DNA from: Micromonospora coerulea
GTDB taxonomy: Bacteria > Actinomycetota > Actinomycetes > Mycobacteriales > Micromonosporaceae
Assembly (NCBI RefSeq): GCF_016598485.1
Contig: NZ_JAEMUW010000014.1
Location: 62,001 to 126,000 of the forward strand
Direction of reading: 5' to 3'
Length of the DNA: 64,000 nt
The notes beneath the pieces were generated by a model. That model worked only from the letters and a program-made list of their open reading frames with translations, made no database searches and was not told the DNA's origin. Below, one piece after another: positions 25,013 through 32,187 of the stretch. Position numbers and translations under genes: made by a program. Every line of letters begins with the position of its first letter. Within the stretch, counting starts at the first letter, position 1.

Positions 25013-25369
25013 TCAGGGGGTGACGCGGGCCGGGGGCGGGTAGACCGAGCCGTCCTGGGCGTCGAAGAGCATCAGGCCGTGCTCGCCGGCCAGCCGCTCG
25101 ATGTCGAGCAGTACCTGGTCCTCGCAGGTCGGGAAGAGGTTCAGCTCCACGTGGTCGGACGCCGCGTGCAGCGGGGTGACCTCCCAGGGGCTGCCCGGCC
25201 CGGCGTGGCGGTCGGGATACGCGGCGGTGATCGCCCGGTAGAAGCGGACCACTCTGGGGTCGGGGTGGCGGTCGGCGTGCCGCCCCTCGCGGCACCGCTG
25301 TACCGCTGCCCGCACCTCGGCGGGCGTGGCCCCGTCCGCAAGGGCCCACACGCTCAGATCGAAACTCAC
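25013..25369 (-). CDS. Conserved small protein of unknown function
   Basis: A GTG at 25369 gives 118 residues, beginning VSFDLSVWALADGATPAEV. The protein is mixed alpha/beta and soluble, with a helical N-terminal segment (RAAVQRCREG), RVVRFYRAITAAYPD in the middle, and a strand-rich end (HVELNLFPTCEDQVL, then GLMLFDAQDGSVYPP). The codon bias is fully that of a real gene. I do not recognise an enzyme family. The ending LMLFDAQDGSVYPP resembles small proteins found among actinobacterial SMI1-like or immunity-type families, but that is only an impression. It is convergent with serA. Confidence 0.7.
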   Translation of the reverse strand: MSFDLSVWALADGATPAEVRAAVQRCREGRHADRHPDPRVVRFYRAITAAYPDRHAGPGSPWEVTPLHAASDHVELNLFPTCEDQVLLDIERLAGEHGLMLFDAQDGSVYPPPARVTP

Positions 25370-25746
25370 GGCGGACAGCGTGCCATCCCGCGTCCGCGCC
25401 GTCACCCCTGCCCCGCGGCAGGCCAGTGGCGGATTGCCGATCCGGGGGCGGTGACGGTCCGCTGTGGAGGCTCTTGCGTCGAGTTGCGTCGATTCGCTAG
25501 CGTACCGGTGCGGTCGCTGGCGGAGTCGCGGCGTCGGCCCGTCTTCGGGTGGCGTGGTCGGACGTCCGGCCCACCGGTCCGCACCCCTCGATTGCGCGAG
25601 CCACGCGCACTCGTCGCTGACCGGCCCCCACGGTCGTTGCCGAGACCGTGGGGGCCGATCGCGGCGCGGCAGGCGATCCCGGCGCCGATCCGCCCCACCT
25701 CCACACCTCGCGCGGCCGCGAGGCGAGCACGGCCGGGCGGGGCCGG
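25370..25746. other. Intergenic region without a recognisable gene
   Basis: This 377-bp gap separates two minus-strand genes. It contains a tandem TTGCGTCGA pair (25474-25482 and 25484-25492, one base apart), a plus-strand promoter-like TTGCGT-N18-TAGCGT (25474-25503), and a 13-bp perfect hairpin (25623-25656). Open frames across it lack family features. A short untranslated RNA on the plus strand is possible but unproven. Confidence 0.45.
25623..25656. terminator. Strong hairpin downstream of the ApbE-like gene
   Basis: GGCCCCCACGGTC (25623-25635) and GACCGTGGGGGCC (25644-25656) form a perfect 13-bp stem with an 8-nt loop, 90 bp beyond the stop of the minus-strand ApbE-like gene. No U-tract is present on either strand. 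It may terminate that gene or a plus-strand transcript. Confidence 0.55.
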
Positions 25747-26622
25747 TCAGCGGCGGCGGTGGGCGAACAGCGCCCGGTAGTCCGAGCCGTTGCGGAACCA
25801 GGCCAGCCCGGCCGGGCCGGCGGCGTAGAGCGCGGTGGCGTAACCGTCCGCCACGGCGAGGTCCGGGCCGACGACGGTGGCGGCAACCAGCTGATCGGCC
25901 GGCGCGCCGGTGTGCGGATCCACCACGTGGCCCCGGCGACCGCTGACCCCGGAGGTGCCCACCGCCCCGGCGGTCATCTCCAGCACCAGCGGGGACCGGT
26001 GGGCGTCGGTCGGGTGGTGCACCGCCACGCGCCACGGGCCGCCGTGCGCGGCGTGACCGCGGACCACCAGGTCGGCGCCGCTGAGCACGGCGTAGTCGTG
26101 CACGCCGGCGGCGCGCAGCCGGGCCGCCGCGCGCTCCACCGCCCAGCCGCCGAGCAGGCCGCCCGGGTCGAAGCCGCCGGGCACCGCCCACGCGTCGAAC
26201 CAACCGTCGGTGGCCGCCCGCATCGCCGCGCAGCGGTCCACCAGGTCGGCCAGCGGCGGGTACGACTCGGGGCTGATCTCGCCGCGGCGGAGCCGGGAGA
26301 CCAGGCTGTCCGGCCGGATCGGCCCGTACGTGAGGTCGATGGCGCGCAACTCGGCCACCGCGTCGCGCAGCGCCTCGCCGACGGCCCGGCGGCCGAGCCA
26401 TTCCGGCGCGTTGAGCAGGAGCGAGTACTCGGCGGTGGAGGTGCGGACGGTGTGCTGGGCGGTGATCCGGTCGGCGGCCGCCCCGCCGGCCCGGTCGAGC
26501 CGGTGGCTGCGGCTGCCGAGCCGCAGGTCGGGCCGGCGGCTGCGGAACCCGCTCTGGTCGACCCACCGGGTCCGGGGCTGCTCGTCGAGCCATCGGGCCC
26601 GAGGCTGCTGGTCGATCCGCAT
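25747..26622 (-). CDS. ApbE-like FAD:protein FMN transferase
   Basis: The 291-residue protein starts at ATG 26622 behind AAAGGAG. It matches the ApbE fold: DPGGLLGGWAVERA (canonical D-x-GG-x-x-KG-x-A, with Lys replaced by Gly-Trp context), VLSGADLVVRG, GHVVDPHTGAPAD (canonical HxxDPxTGxP) and VADGYATALYAAG near the C-terminus, which carries the magnesium-binding Asp. Family members attach FMN to a Thr of membrane redox subunits. No signal peptide or lipobox is seen; instead residues 1-40 are Arg/Gln-rich with a short internal repeat (QPRARWLDE / QPRTRWVDQ). No flavoprotein partner such as FMN-binding domain protein is adjacent. Confidence 0.85.
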   Translation of the reverse strand: MRIDQQPRARWLDEQPRTRWVDQSGFRSRRPDLRLGSRSHRLDRAGGAAADRITAQHTVRTSTAEYSLLLNAPEWLGRRAVGEALRDAVAELRAIDLTYGPIRPDSLVSRLRRGEISPESYPPLADLVDRCAAMRAATDGWFDAWAVPGGFDPGGLLGGWAVERAAARLRAAGVHDYAVLSGADLVVRGHAAHGGPWRVAVHHPTDAHRSPLVLEMTAGAVGTSGVSGRRGHVVDPHTGAPADQLVAATVVGPDLAVADGYATALYAAGPAGLAWFRNGSDYRALFAHRRR

Positions 26623-26839
26623 CGCACCTGCTCCTTTGCTGACGACGCTGCAGCGCCGCGGCGAAGCCGGTCACCAGCTCCCGTGACGCTCCACCGACCA
26701 TAGGCAGTGGAGTTGACCGCACCATGAATGCCACCTGGGAGCCTGCTGAGCATCAGGATTTCCCGCATTCTGGAAGGCGCGTACCGGGGGCCGGGACGGC
26801 GACGTACCGTTCACGGAGACGACGAGGTGAGGAGCGCCA

Positions 26840-27871
26840 GTGGCACGGATCGCGGTGGTGGCCGGGGACGGGATCGGACCCGAGGTGGTCGCGGAGGCCC
26901 GCAAGGTCATCGATGCCGTGCTACCGGGCGTGGAGGCCACCGAGTACGACCTCGGCGCCGCCCGTTACCACCGCACCGGGGAGGTGCTGCCCGACTCGGT
27001 GCTGACCGAGCTGGCCGGGCACGACGCCATCCTGCTCGGCGCGGTCGGCGACCCGACCGTCCCGCCGGGGGTGCTGGAGCGGGGCCTGCTGCTCAAGCTC
27101 CGGTTCGCCTTCGACCAGTACGTGAACCTGCGCCCGTCCCGGCTCTGGCCCGGCGTGTCCGGCCCGCTGGCCAGCGTCAAGCCCGGCGAGGTCGACCTGG
27201 TGGTGGTCCGCGAGGGCACCGAGGGCCTCTACGCGGGCGCCGGCGGCTCGCTGCACCGGGACACCCCGGCCGAGGTGGCCACCGAGGAGAGCCTCAACAC
27301 CCGGCACGGGGTGGAGCGGGTCATCCGGGACGCGTTCGCCCGGGCCCGGCGGCGCGAGCGGCGCAAGGTCACCCTGGTGCACAAGACCAACGTGCTCACC
27401 CACGCCGGCTCGCTGTGGGCCCGCGCCTTCGCGGCGGTCGCCGCCGAACACCCCGATGTCAGCACGGAGTACCAGCACGTCGATGCGGCCGCGATGTTCC
27501 TGGTCACCCAGCCGCAGCGGTACGACGTGGTGGTCACCGACAACCTCTTCGGCGACATCCTCACCGACATCGCCGCCGCCGTCACCGGTGGCATCGGGCT
27601 GGCGGCCAGCGGCTGCATCAACCCCACCGGGGCGTGCCCGTCGATGTTCGAGCCGGTGCACGGGTCCGCGCCGGACATCGCCGGCAAGGGCGTGGCCGAC
27701 CCGGTTGCCGCGGTGCTCTCCGCCGCGCTCCTGCTCGACCAGCTCGGCCACGCCGACGCCGCCGCCCGGGTCACCGCCGCGGTCGGCGCCGAGCTGGCCG
27801 GCCGGACCCCGGGCGTACCGCTGCGCACCGCCGAGGTCGGCGACCGGCTGGCCGGGTTCGCCGTAGCCTGA
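26840..27871 (+). CDS. leuB: 3-isopropylmalate dehydrogenase
   Basis: The 343-residue enzyme oxidatively decarboxylates 3-isopropylmalate in leucine synthesis. IAVVAGDGIGPEVV at the start binds NAD, LRPSRLWPG and VVREGTEGLYAG shape the substrate site, TNVLTHAGSLW follows, and DNLFGDILTDIAAAVTGGIG carries the metal-binding aspartates; PVHGSAPDIAGKG is the adenine pocket. The GTG at 26840 has GAGGAG upstream. It is a monocistronic gene in a 217-bp space after the divergent ApbE-like gene; I searched that space for a leader peptide plus terminator like those of ilvB and cimA and found none. It is separated from leuCD by 18 kb. Confidence 0.96.
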   Translation: MARIAVVAGDGIGPEVVAEARKVIDAVLPGVEATEYDLGAARYHRTGEVLPDSVLTELAGHDAILLGAVGDPTVPPGVLERGLLLKLRFAFDQYVNLRPSRLWPGVSGPLASVKPGEVDLVVVREGTEGLYAGAGGSLHRDTPAEVATEESLNTRHGVERVIRDAFARARRRERRKVTLVHKTNVLTHAGSLWARAFAAVAAEHPDVSTEYQHVDAAAMFLVTQPQRYDVVVTDNLFGDILTDIAAAVTGGIGLAASGCINPTGACPSMFEPVHGSAPDIAGKGVADPVAAVLSAALLLDQLGHADAAARVTAAVGAELAGRTPGVPLRTAEVGDRLAGFAVA

Positions 27872-28088
27872 CCGGGCCATTCGCCGGCCCGGATCCGGGC
27901 CGCCAGACCGGCTCCGGGCCCCACCCCACGACGTCGTCCGTGGCGGAGCGACCACGATCGCGCCCGCCATCCGGCGCGCTCGATGTGCCGGGCGGAGCTA
28001 TCCGCTGAACGACCGTTCGGGGTAAGTTTCTGGCACCAGATCCGGCGTGCGGTCCCGCATGTCGTAACCCCGCAGGGAGGTCAGCGCG

Positions 28089-29186
28089 ATGAGCGGTGGT
28101 GACAAGCTCGATTTCGAGATCCGTCCGAATCCCGCGCCGGTATCCGCCGCGGATCGGGCCGCCCTGCTGGCCAACCCGGGTTTCGGCCGGGTCTTCACCG
28201 ACCACATGGTGACCATCCGGTACGCCGAGGGCAAGGGCTGGTACGACGCCCGGGTCGAGGCGCGCGCGCCGATTCCGATGGATCCGGCCGCCGCCGTCCT
28301 GCACTACGCGCAGGAGATCTTCGAGGGGCTCAAGGCGTACCGCACCGGGGACGGAGCGGTGACCATGTTCCGGCCGGAGGCGAACGCCGCCCGGTTCATC
28401 GCCTCCGCCCAGCGCCTGGCGATGCCCGAGCTGCCGGCGGAGACCTTCGTCGAGTCGCTGCACCGGCTGGTCGAGATCGACCGGGACTGGATCCCCGACG
28501 GCCCGGACGCCAGCCTCTACCTGCGGCCGTTCATGTTCGCCAGTGAGGTCTTCCTCGGCGTTCGCCCCGCCAACGAATACCTCTACTGTGTCATCGCCTC
28601 GCCGGCCGGGGCGTACTTCGCCGGCGGGGTCAAGCCGGTCACGGTTTGGGTCTCCCCGGACTACACCCGGGCCGCTCCGGGCGGCACCGGCGCGGCGAAG
28701 TGCGGCGGCAACTACGCCGCCTCCCTCGCCGCGCAGGCCGAGGCGATCGAGGCCGGCTGCGACCAGGTGGTCTTCCTGGACGCGGTGGAGCGCCGCTTCG
28801 TCGACGAGCTGGGCGGCATGAACGTCTTCTTCGTCTACGACGACAACACCCTGGTCACCCCGCCGCTGACCGGCACCATCCTGCCCGGCATCACCCGGGA
28901 CGCGATCCTCACGCTGGCCGCCGAGGCCGGGCACCGGGTCGAGGAGCGGCCGATCAGCTTCGCCGACTGGCAGGCCGACGCGGCCAGCGGCCGGCTCCGC
29001 GAGGTCTTCGCCTGCGGCACCGCAGCGGTGATCACCCCGATCGGCCGGGTCAAGTTCCCCGATGGCGAGTTCCTGGTCGGGGGTGGCGAGCCCGGCCGGT
29101 CCACCATGGCGTTGCGGCAGCAACTGGTCGACATCCAGCGCGGCCGGGCCGAGGACCGGCACGGCTGGGTGCGGCAGGTGCTCTGA
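28089..29186 (+). CDS. ilvE: Branched-chain amino acid aminotransferase
   Basis: The 365-residue fold-type IV PLP enzyme makes the last step of leucine, isoleucine and valine synthesis. YAQEIFEGLKAYRT (about residue 76), YLRPFMFASEVFLGV, and the Lys-containing region GTGAAKCGGNYAAS with catalytic Lys at about residue 203 are visible, followed by FACGTAAVITPIG near the C-terminus. The ATG at 28089 has GGGAGG eight bases upstream. A 15-bp perfect terminator hairpin follows. The 217-bp space between leuB and ilvE contains TAAGTT (28023-28028) as a weak -10 candidate and no attenuator. Confidence 0.96.
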   Translation: MSGGDKLDFEIRPNPAPVSAADRAALLANPGFGRVFTDHMVTIRYAEGKGWYDARVEARAPIPMDPAAAVLHYAQEIFEGLKAYRTGDGAVTMFRPEANAARFIASAQRLAMPELPAETFVESLHRLVEIDRDWIPDGPDASLYLRPFMFASEVFLGVRPANEYLYCVIASPAGAYFAGGVKPVTVWVSPDYTRAAPGGTGAAKCGGNYAASLAAQAEAIEAGCDQVVFLDAVERRFVDELGGMNVFFVYDDNTLVTPPLTGTILPGITRDAILTLAAEAGHRVEERPISFADWQADAASGRLREVFACGTAAVITPIGRVKFPDGEFLVGGGEPGRSTMALRQQLVDIQRGRAEDRHGWVRQVL

Positions 29187-29213
29187 CCCGTACGCCTTGC
29201 GTCCGTCCCGCTA

Positions 29214-29247
29214 CGGCCGGCACCGTCCCCGACGGTGCCGGCCGTTC
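29214..29247 (+). terminator. ilvE terminator
   Basis: ACGGCCGGCACCGTC (29214-29228) and GACGGTGCCGGCCGT (29232-29246) form a perfect 15-bp stem with a CCC loop, 28 bp after the ilvE stop, followed by TCGGCTT. Confidence 0.85.
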
Positions 29248-29382
29248 GGCTTCCCGACACCCGCCGCCGCGCGGCCGGCCAACGTCGGTGCCGCCTGCTG
29301 AATCGTCTGCGACATCAGCTCCACAGGGCCGGCGCGGACCATCCGGCGTCGCCGCCGTGGTCCCTCCGCCCCCGCGGGTCGG

Positions 29383-30120
29383 TCAGTCGAGCAGGTGGTC
29401 GCGGAGGGCGGCGAGCTGTGCGTCGGTCACTCCGGCGTGGCGCAGGTAGCCCTCCACCGAGCCGTACCCCTCGCGCAGCTCGGCGAGGAAGAGCGTCATC
29501 GCCTCCGCCGGTGAGGCGAGAAACGGTGGGGGCAGTTGCTCGGCCGCCGGGGTGATCGCGGCGGCCCAGGCGCTGAACCGCGCTGACGCCTCGGTGCTCA
29601 ACGCGTAGTCGGCGGCGATGTCGGCGTCGGCGACCCCGAGCACGGCGAGGGTGAGCGCGCAGACGATGCCGGTCCGGTCCTTGCCGGCGACGCAGTGCAC
29701 CACGACCGGCGCGTTGCTGCTGTCGGCGATCAGGCCGACCGCCTCGGCCAGCCCGGCGGTGCCGGTCTGCGCCAGGTCGGCGTACCGGTCGGCGAGGTAG
29801 CGGGCCAGGCTCTGCGCCGGGTCGTACCGGACCTCGGCCCAGTCCCGGTGTTCGGGGTGGATGTGCCGGTAGGTGAGCCCGGCGTACGCGGGCACCCGAC
29901 CGTCCCGCTCCACTTCGGTCGGACGGCGCAGGTCGATGACGGTGCGGATGCCGAGGGCGGTGAACGCCTCCCGGTCAGCCTCGTCGATGCGGTGCAGGGA
30001 GTCGGAACGGTAGAGCCGGCCGCGACGGACGGTACGCCCGTCGTGGCCGGCGTTCCCGCCGACGTCGCGGAAGTTGAAGAGGGCGGGGAACGGGCTCCGG
30101 TTGGTCTCGGTGGCGTCCAC
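29383..30120 (-). CDS. Tyrosine-protein phosphatase (IphP/PtpB-like)
   Basis: A GTG at 30120 gives 245 residues beginning VDATETNRSPFPALFNFRDVGG, where NFRDVGG is the family entry motif. The active-site loop is VVHCVAGKDRTGIV (about residue 145), a C-x5-R signature with the Lys and Asp typical of bacterial tyrosine/lipid phosphatases such as mycobacterial PtpB. RRGRLYRSDSLHRI and IDLRRPTEVERDG are also typical. The family acts on phosphotyrosine and in some cases phosphoinositides. No membrane segment is visible. Neighbouring genes give no hint of a substrate. The start is not certain, since the same frame is open 12 codons upstream. Confidence 0.9.
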   Translation of the reverse strand: MDATETNRSPFPALFNFRDVGGNAGHDGRTVRRGRLYRSDSLHRIDEADREAFTALGIRTVIDLRRPTEVERDGRVPAYAGLTYRHIHPEHRDWAEVRYDPAQSLARYLADRYADLAQTGTAGLAEAVGLIADSSNAPVVVHCVAGKDRTGIVCALTLAVLGVADADIAADYALSTEASARFSAWAAAITPAAEQLPPPFLASPAEAMTLFLAELREGYGSVEGYLRHAGVTDAQLAALRDHLLD

Positions 30121-30131
30121 CCTGACACGGT

Positions 30132-30164
30132 AACGGCCGGTGGGACGATGTCCCACCGGCCGTT
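30132..30164. terminator. Terminator after the PRC-barrel gene
   Basis: AACGGCCGGTGGGAC (30132-30146) and GTCCCACCGGCCGTT (30150-30164) form a perfect 15-bp stem with a 3-nt loop. It lies 16 bp beyond the minus-strand PRC-barrel stop and just before the phosphatase start, isolating the two genes. Confidence 0.8.
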
Positions 30165-30180
30165 GGCGCAGGTTTCTCCG

Positions 30181-30639
30181 TTACCGGGCGGTACCCGGCG
30201 GGATCGACGAGTACGTGTCGTCGTAGTACCCGCCGAGCTTGTCCCGGTACACCGGATCCGCGACGGTGGTCTCGTCGAACTCGGGCGCGGCCTTGATCTG
30301 GTCCTTGCTCCGGTCGACGTAGACCTTCCGCTCGTCGTGGTCGACGTGGTTGACGGTTCCGGCAGGGATCATGACCTTCTTACCGAAGATCCACGGCCCG
30401 GTGTCGACCACGAGGTAGCTTGAATTCACCTCGTGGCTGGCCCGGTCCACCTTGCCGATGCCGCCGTCGCTCGCCTCCACCCTGTAGCCGACCAGGTCGA
30501 CTCCGGTTACGCCGGCCTCGTCCCGGTAGCTCCACGGATCGAAGCGTCCCGCGGGCGCGCCGCCCGCGAAGGCGCCCTCGCCACCGTGGGTGAGCGGGTC
30601 CGGCGTCCCGTGGGTCGTTCGAGGGTCGAGCCGTTCCAT
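30181..30639 (-). CDS. PRC-barrel domain protein
   Basis: The 152-residue soluble protein is read from ATG 30639, with GAGGAG eight to nine bases upstream; an in-frame GTG at 30648 is too close to that site. A disordered Gly/Pro-rich start (about 45 residues) is followed by a PRC barrel: VDLVGYRVEASDGGIGKVD, then SYLVVDTGPWIFGKKVMIPAG and VYVDRSKDQIKAAPEF. PRC barrels occur in photosynthetic reaction-centre H subunits, RimM and stress-type proteins; in actinobacteria such stand-alone copies are of unknown role. The C-terminus ends in a Tyr/Asp-rich GGYYDDTYSSIP segment. It lies downstream of ahpCD and may be expressed separately. Confidence 0.85.
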   Translation of the reverse strand: MERLDPRTTHGTPDPLTHGGEGAFAGGAPAGRFDPWSYRDEAGVTGVDLVGYRVEASDGGIGKVDRASHEVNSSYLVVDTGPWIFGKKVMIPAGTVNHVDHDERKVYVDRSKDQIKAAPEFDETTVADPVYRDKLGGYYDDTYSSIPPGTAR

Positions 30640-30732
30640 GGCTTTCACTCCTCTTCTCGACTTTCTCGGGGGATGTTGCCCTGTCAGGTGGTTTCCTACC
30701 CCGCCGCGTGATCCCTACACACCAATCCTGAT

Positions 30733-31263
30733 TCAGCTCAGTGCGGCCTCGGCATCGAGGGCGACCGCGGCGGCGTGCACGACGCTGGCGATCCGCAGTC
30801 CCTCGTGCACCTGGTCCCGGCTGAACCCGGCGCCGCGCAGGGTCTTCTCGTGCGACTCCAGGCAGACCCCGCAGCCGGTGATCGCCGAGACGGCGAGGCA
30901 CCAGAGCTCGAAGTCGGCCTTCTCCACGCCCGGCCGGGCGATGATCTGCATCCGCAGCCGGGCCGGCATCGAGGCGTACTGCTCGTCGCCGATCAGGTGC
31001 TTGGCCCGGTAGAAGACGTTGTTCATCGCCATGATCGTGGCGGCGCCCTTGGCCGCCTCGACCGCCTCCGGGGTGAGGTGGCCGGCCGCCTCGGCGGCGA
31101 TCTCCTTCAGCACCGTCGGGTTGCGCGCGGCGACCGCGCAGGCCAGGGCGGTACCCCAGGCCTGCTCGGGCTTGAGCGTCGAGGTGGCGATGGTCGAGCC
31201 GAGGTTGAGCTTGATGTCCTTGGCGTACTCGGGCAGGGCCGCCTTGATCGCGTCCAGACCCAT
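30733..31263 (-). CDS. ahpD: Alkyl hydroperoxidase AhpD
   Basis: The 176-residue all-helical protein carries the redox motif CGVCLESHEKTL (about residue 130; C-x-x-C with the following His) and Glu in the preceding helix, as in mycobacterial AhpD. It accepts electrons through dihydrolipoamide and reduces AhpC, and has weak peroxidase activity itself. The ATG at 31263 lies one base after the ahpC stop, so the pair is a tight operon. Length equals the mycobacterial enzyme. Confidence 0.95.
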   Translation of the reverse strand: MGLDAIKAALPEYAKDIKLNLGSTIATSTLKPEQAWGTALACAVAARNPTVLKEIAAEAAGHLTPEAVEAAKGAATIMAMNNVFYRAKHLIGDEQYASMPARLRMQIIARPGVEKADFELWCLAVSAITGCGVCLESHEKTLRGAGFSRDQVHEGLRIASVVHAAAVALDAEAALS

Positions 31264-31264
31264 G

Positions 31265-31825
31265 TCAGGCCCCGGCGCCGGCGAGCAGCGCGTTGGCGTC
31301 GAGGGTGGCCCCGCCCTTGTTCCAGTTGCACGGGCACAGCTCGTCGGTCTGCAGCGCGTCGAGCACCCGCAGCACCTCGGAGACGTTCCGGCCGACCGAG
31401 CCGGCGGTCACCATGGCGAACTGGATCTCGTTGTCCGGGTCGACGATGAAGGTGGCCCGCTGGGCGACGCCGTCCTCGCCGAGCACGCCGCACGCGGCGG
31501 TCAGCTCGCGCTTGATGTCGCTGAGCATCGGGAAGGGCAGCTCGCGCAGGTCCGGGTGGTCCTTGCGCCAGGCGTAGTGGACGAACTCGTTGTCCACCGA
31601 GACACCGAGCACCTGGGCGTCCCGGTCGGCGAACTCGCCGTTGAGGCGGCCGAACTCGGCGATCTCCGTCGGGCAGATGAAGGTGAAGTCCTTCGGCCAG
31701 AAGAAGACCACCCGCCACTTGCCCTCGTGGGACTTGTGGTTGATCGTCTCGAACGCCTTGTCGGCGTCGAGCGACACGCAGGCGGTGAGTTCGTACTCAG
31801 GGAAGCGGTCACCGACAGTGAGCAC
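31265..31825 (-). CDS. ahpC: Alkyl hydroperoxide reductase, peroxiredoxin AhpC
   Basis: The GTG at 31825 has AAGGAGG four bases upstream and gives 186 residues (VLTVGDRFPEYEL). The peroxidatic Cys is in FFWPKDFTFICPTEIAEF and the C-terminal region has DELCPCNWNKGG with the resolving cysteines, the layout of mycobacterial AhpC reduced by AhpD. It detoxifies organic peroxides and peroxynitrite. The upstream space contains CTGGA-TCGGT-TCCAG (31871-31885), a small inverted repeat that could be an operator. No oxyR gene is adjacent, unlike in many mycobacteria. Confidence 0.96.
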   Translation of the reverse strand: MLTVGDRFPEYELTACVSLDADKAFETINHKSHEGKWRVVFFWPKDFTFICPTEIAEFGRLNGEFADRDAQVLGVSVDNEFVHYAWRKDHPDLRELPFPMLSDIKRELTAACGVLGEDGVAQRATFIVDPDNEIQFAMVTAGSVGRNVSEVLRVLDALQTDELCPCNWNKGGATLDANALLAGAGA

Positions 31826-32059
31826 GGGTCCTCCTTGGCAGCGGCATGTCAGCGGCACGAGGCCGGTAACTGGATCGGTTCCAGATACTGCCGCAGCGAA
31901 GTTTTCGCCTGGTGGCGGCCGGCTGACTTGTGAAGTCGATCACCAGCGGCGGGTTCCGCCCGGGTCCGGGCGCCGATCAGATATGGCCACCCTGCGTCAC
32001 CGTCCCGACATGTGGATTGTGCCTCCCAAAACCGGGTCCGGGGTGGCAAAGTACCGATC
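31826..32059. other. Divergent ahpC/cimA intergenic region
   Basis: This space carries the ahpC promoter on the minus strand and the cimA leader promoter on the plus strand. CTGGA-TCGGT-TCCAG at 31871-31885 is the only clear inverted repeat. A CAAAGT hexamer (32047-32052) is a weak -10 candidate that would start transcription at the leader-peptide GTG (32060). I see no gene in it. Confidence 0.5.
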
Positions 32060-32092
32060 GTGACCAGCTCCGTCCAGATTATTGGCAGCTAG
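32060..32092 (+). CDS. cimA leader peptide (10 aa)
   Basis: GTG at 32060 opens a 10-codon ORF, MTSSVQIIGS, ending in TAG at 32090-32092. The tandem Ile codons are ATT ATT; in this genome Ile is almost always ATC, so two ATT in a row is striking. Val precedes them. The TAG reaches the first base of the following stem-loop. Since CimA feeds isoleucine synthesis, the peptide looks like a sensor of charged tRNA-Ile. No ribosome binding site is visible; a leaderless start is possible. Confidence 0.65.
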   Translation: MTSSVQIIGS

Positions 32093-32152
32093 CGCGCCGG
32101 CTTCCCTCTCGCCGAGCGCGCAGACCTCCCGCATCCCGCGGGGGGTCTTTTT
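32092..32152 (+). terminator. cimA attenuator: leader stem-loop followed by U-tract terminator
   Basis: Stem 1 pairs GCGCGCCGGC (32092-32101) with GCCGAGCGCGC (32111-32121), 10 bp with one bulged A. It abuts stem 2, AGACCTCCCGC (32122-32132) with GCGGGGGGTCT (32138-32148), 11 bp with one T-G wobble and a 5-nt loop, followed by TTTTGTTG. Layout is the same as in the ilvB leader: peptide stop on stem 1, no gap, then an intrinsic terminator, 35 bp before the cimA ATG. Confidence 0.75.
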
Positions 32153-32187
32153 GTTGCTCCCCGCCGTGGTTCGAGAAGAGGACTTCC

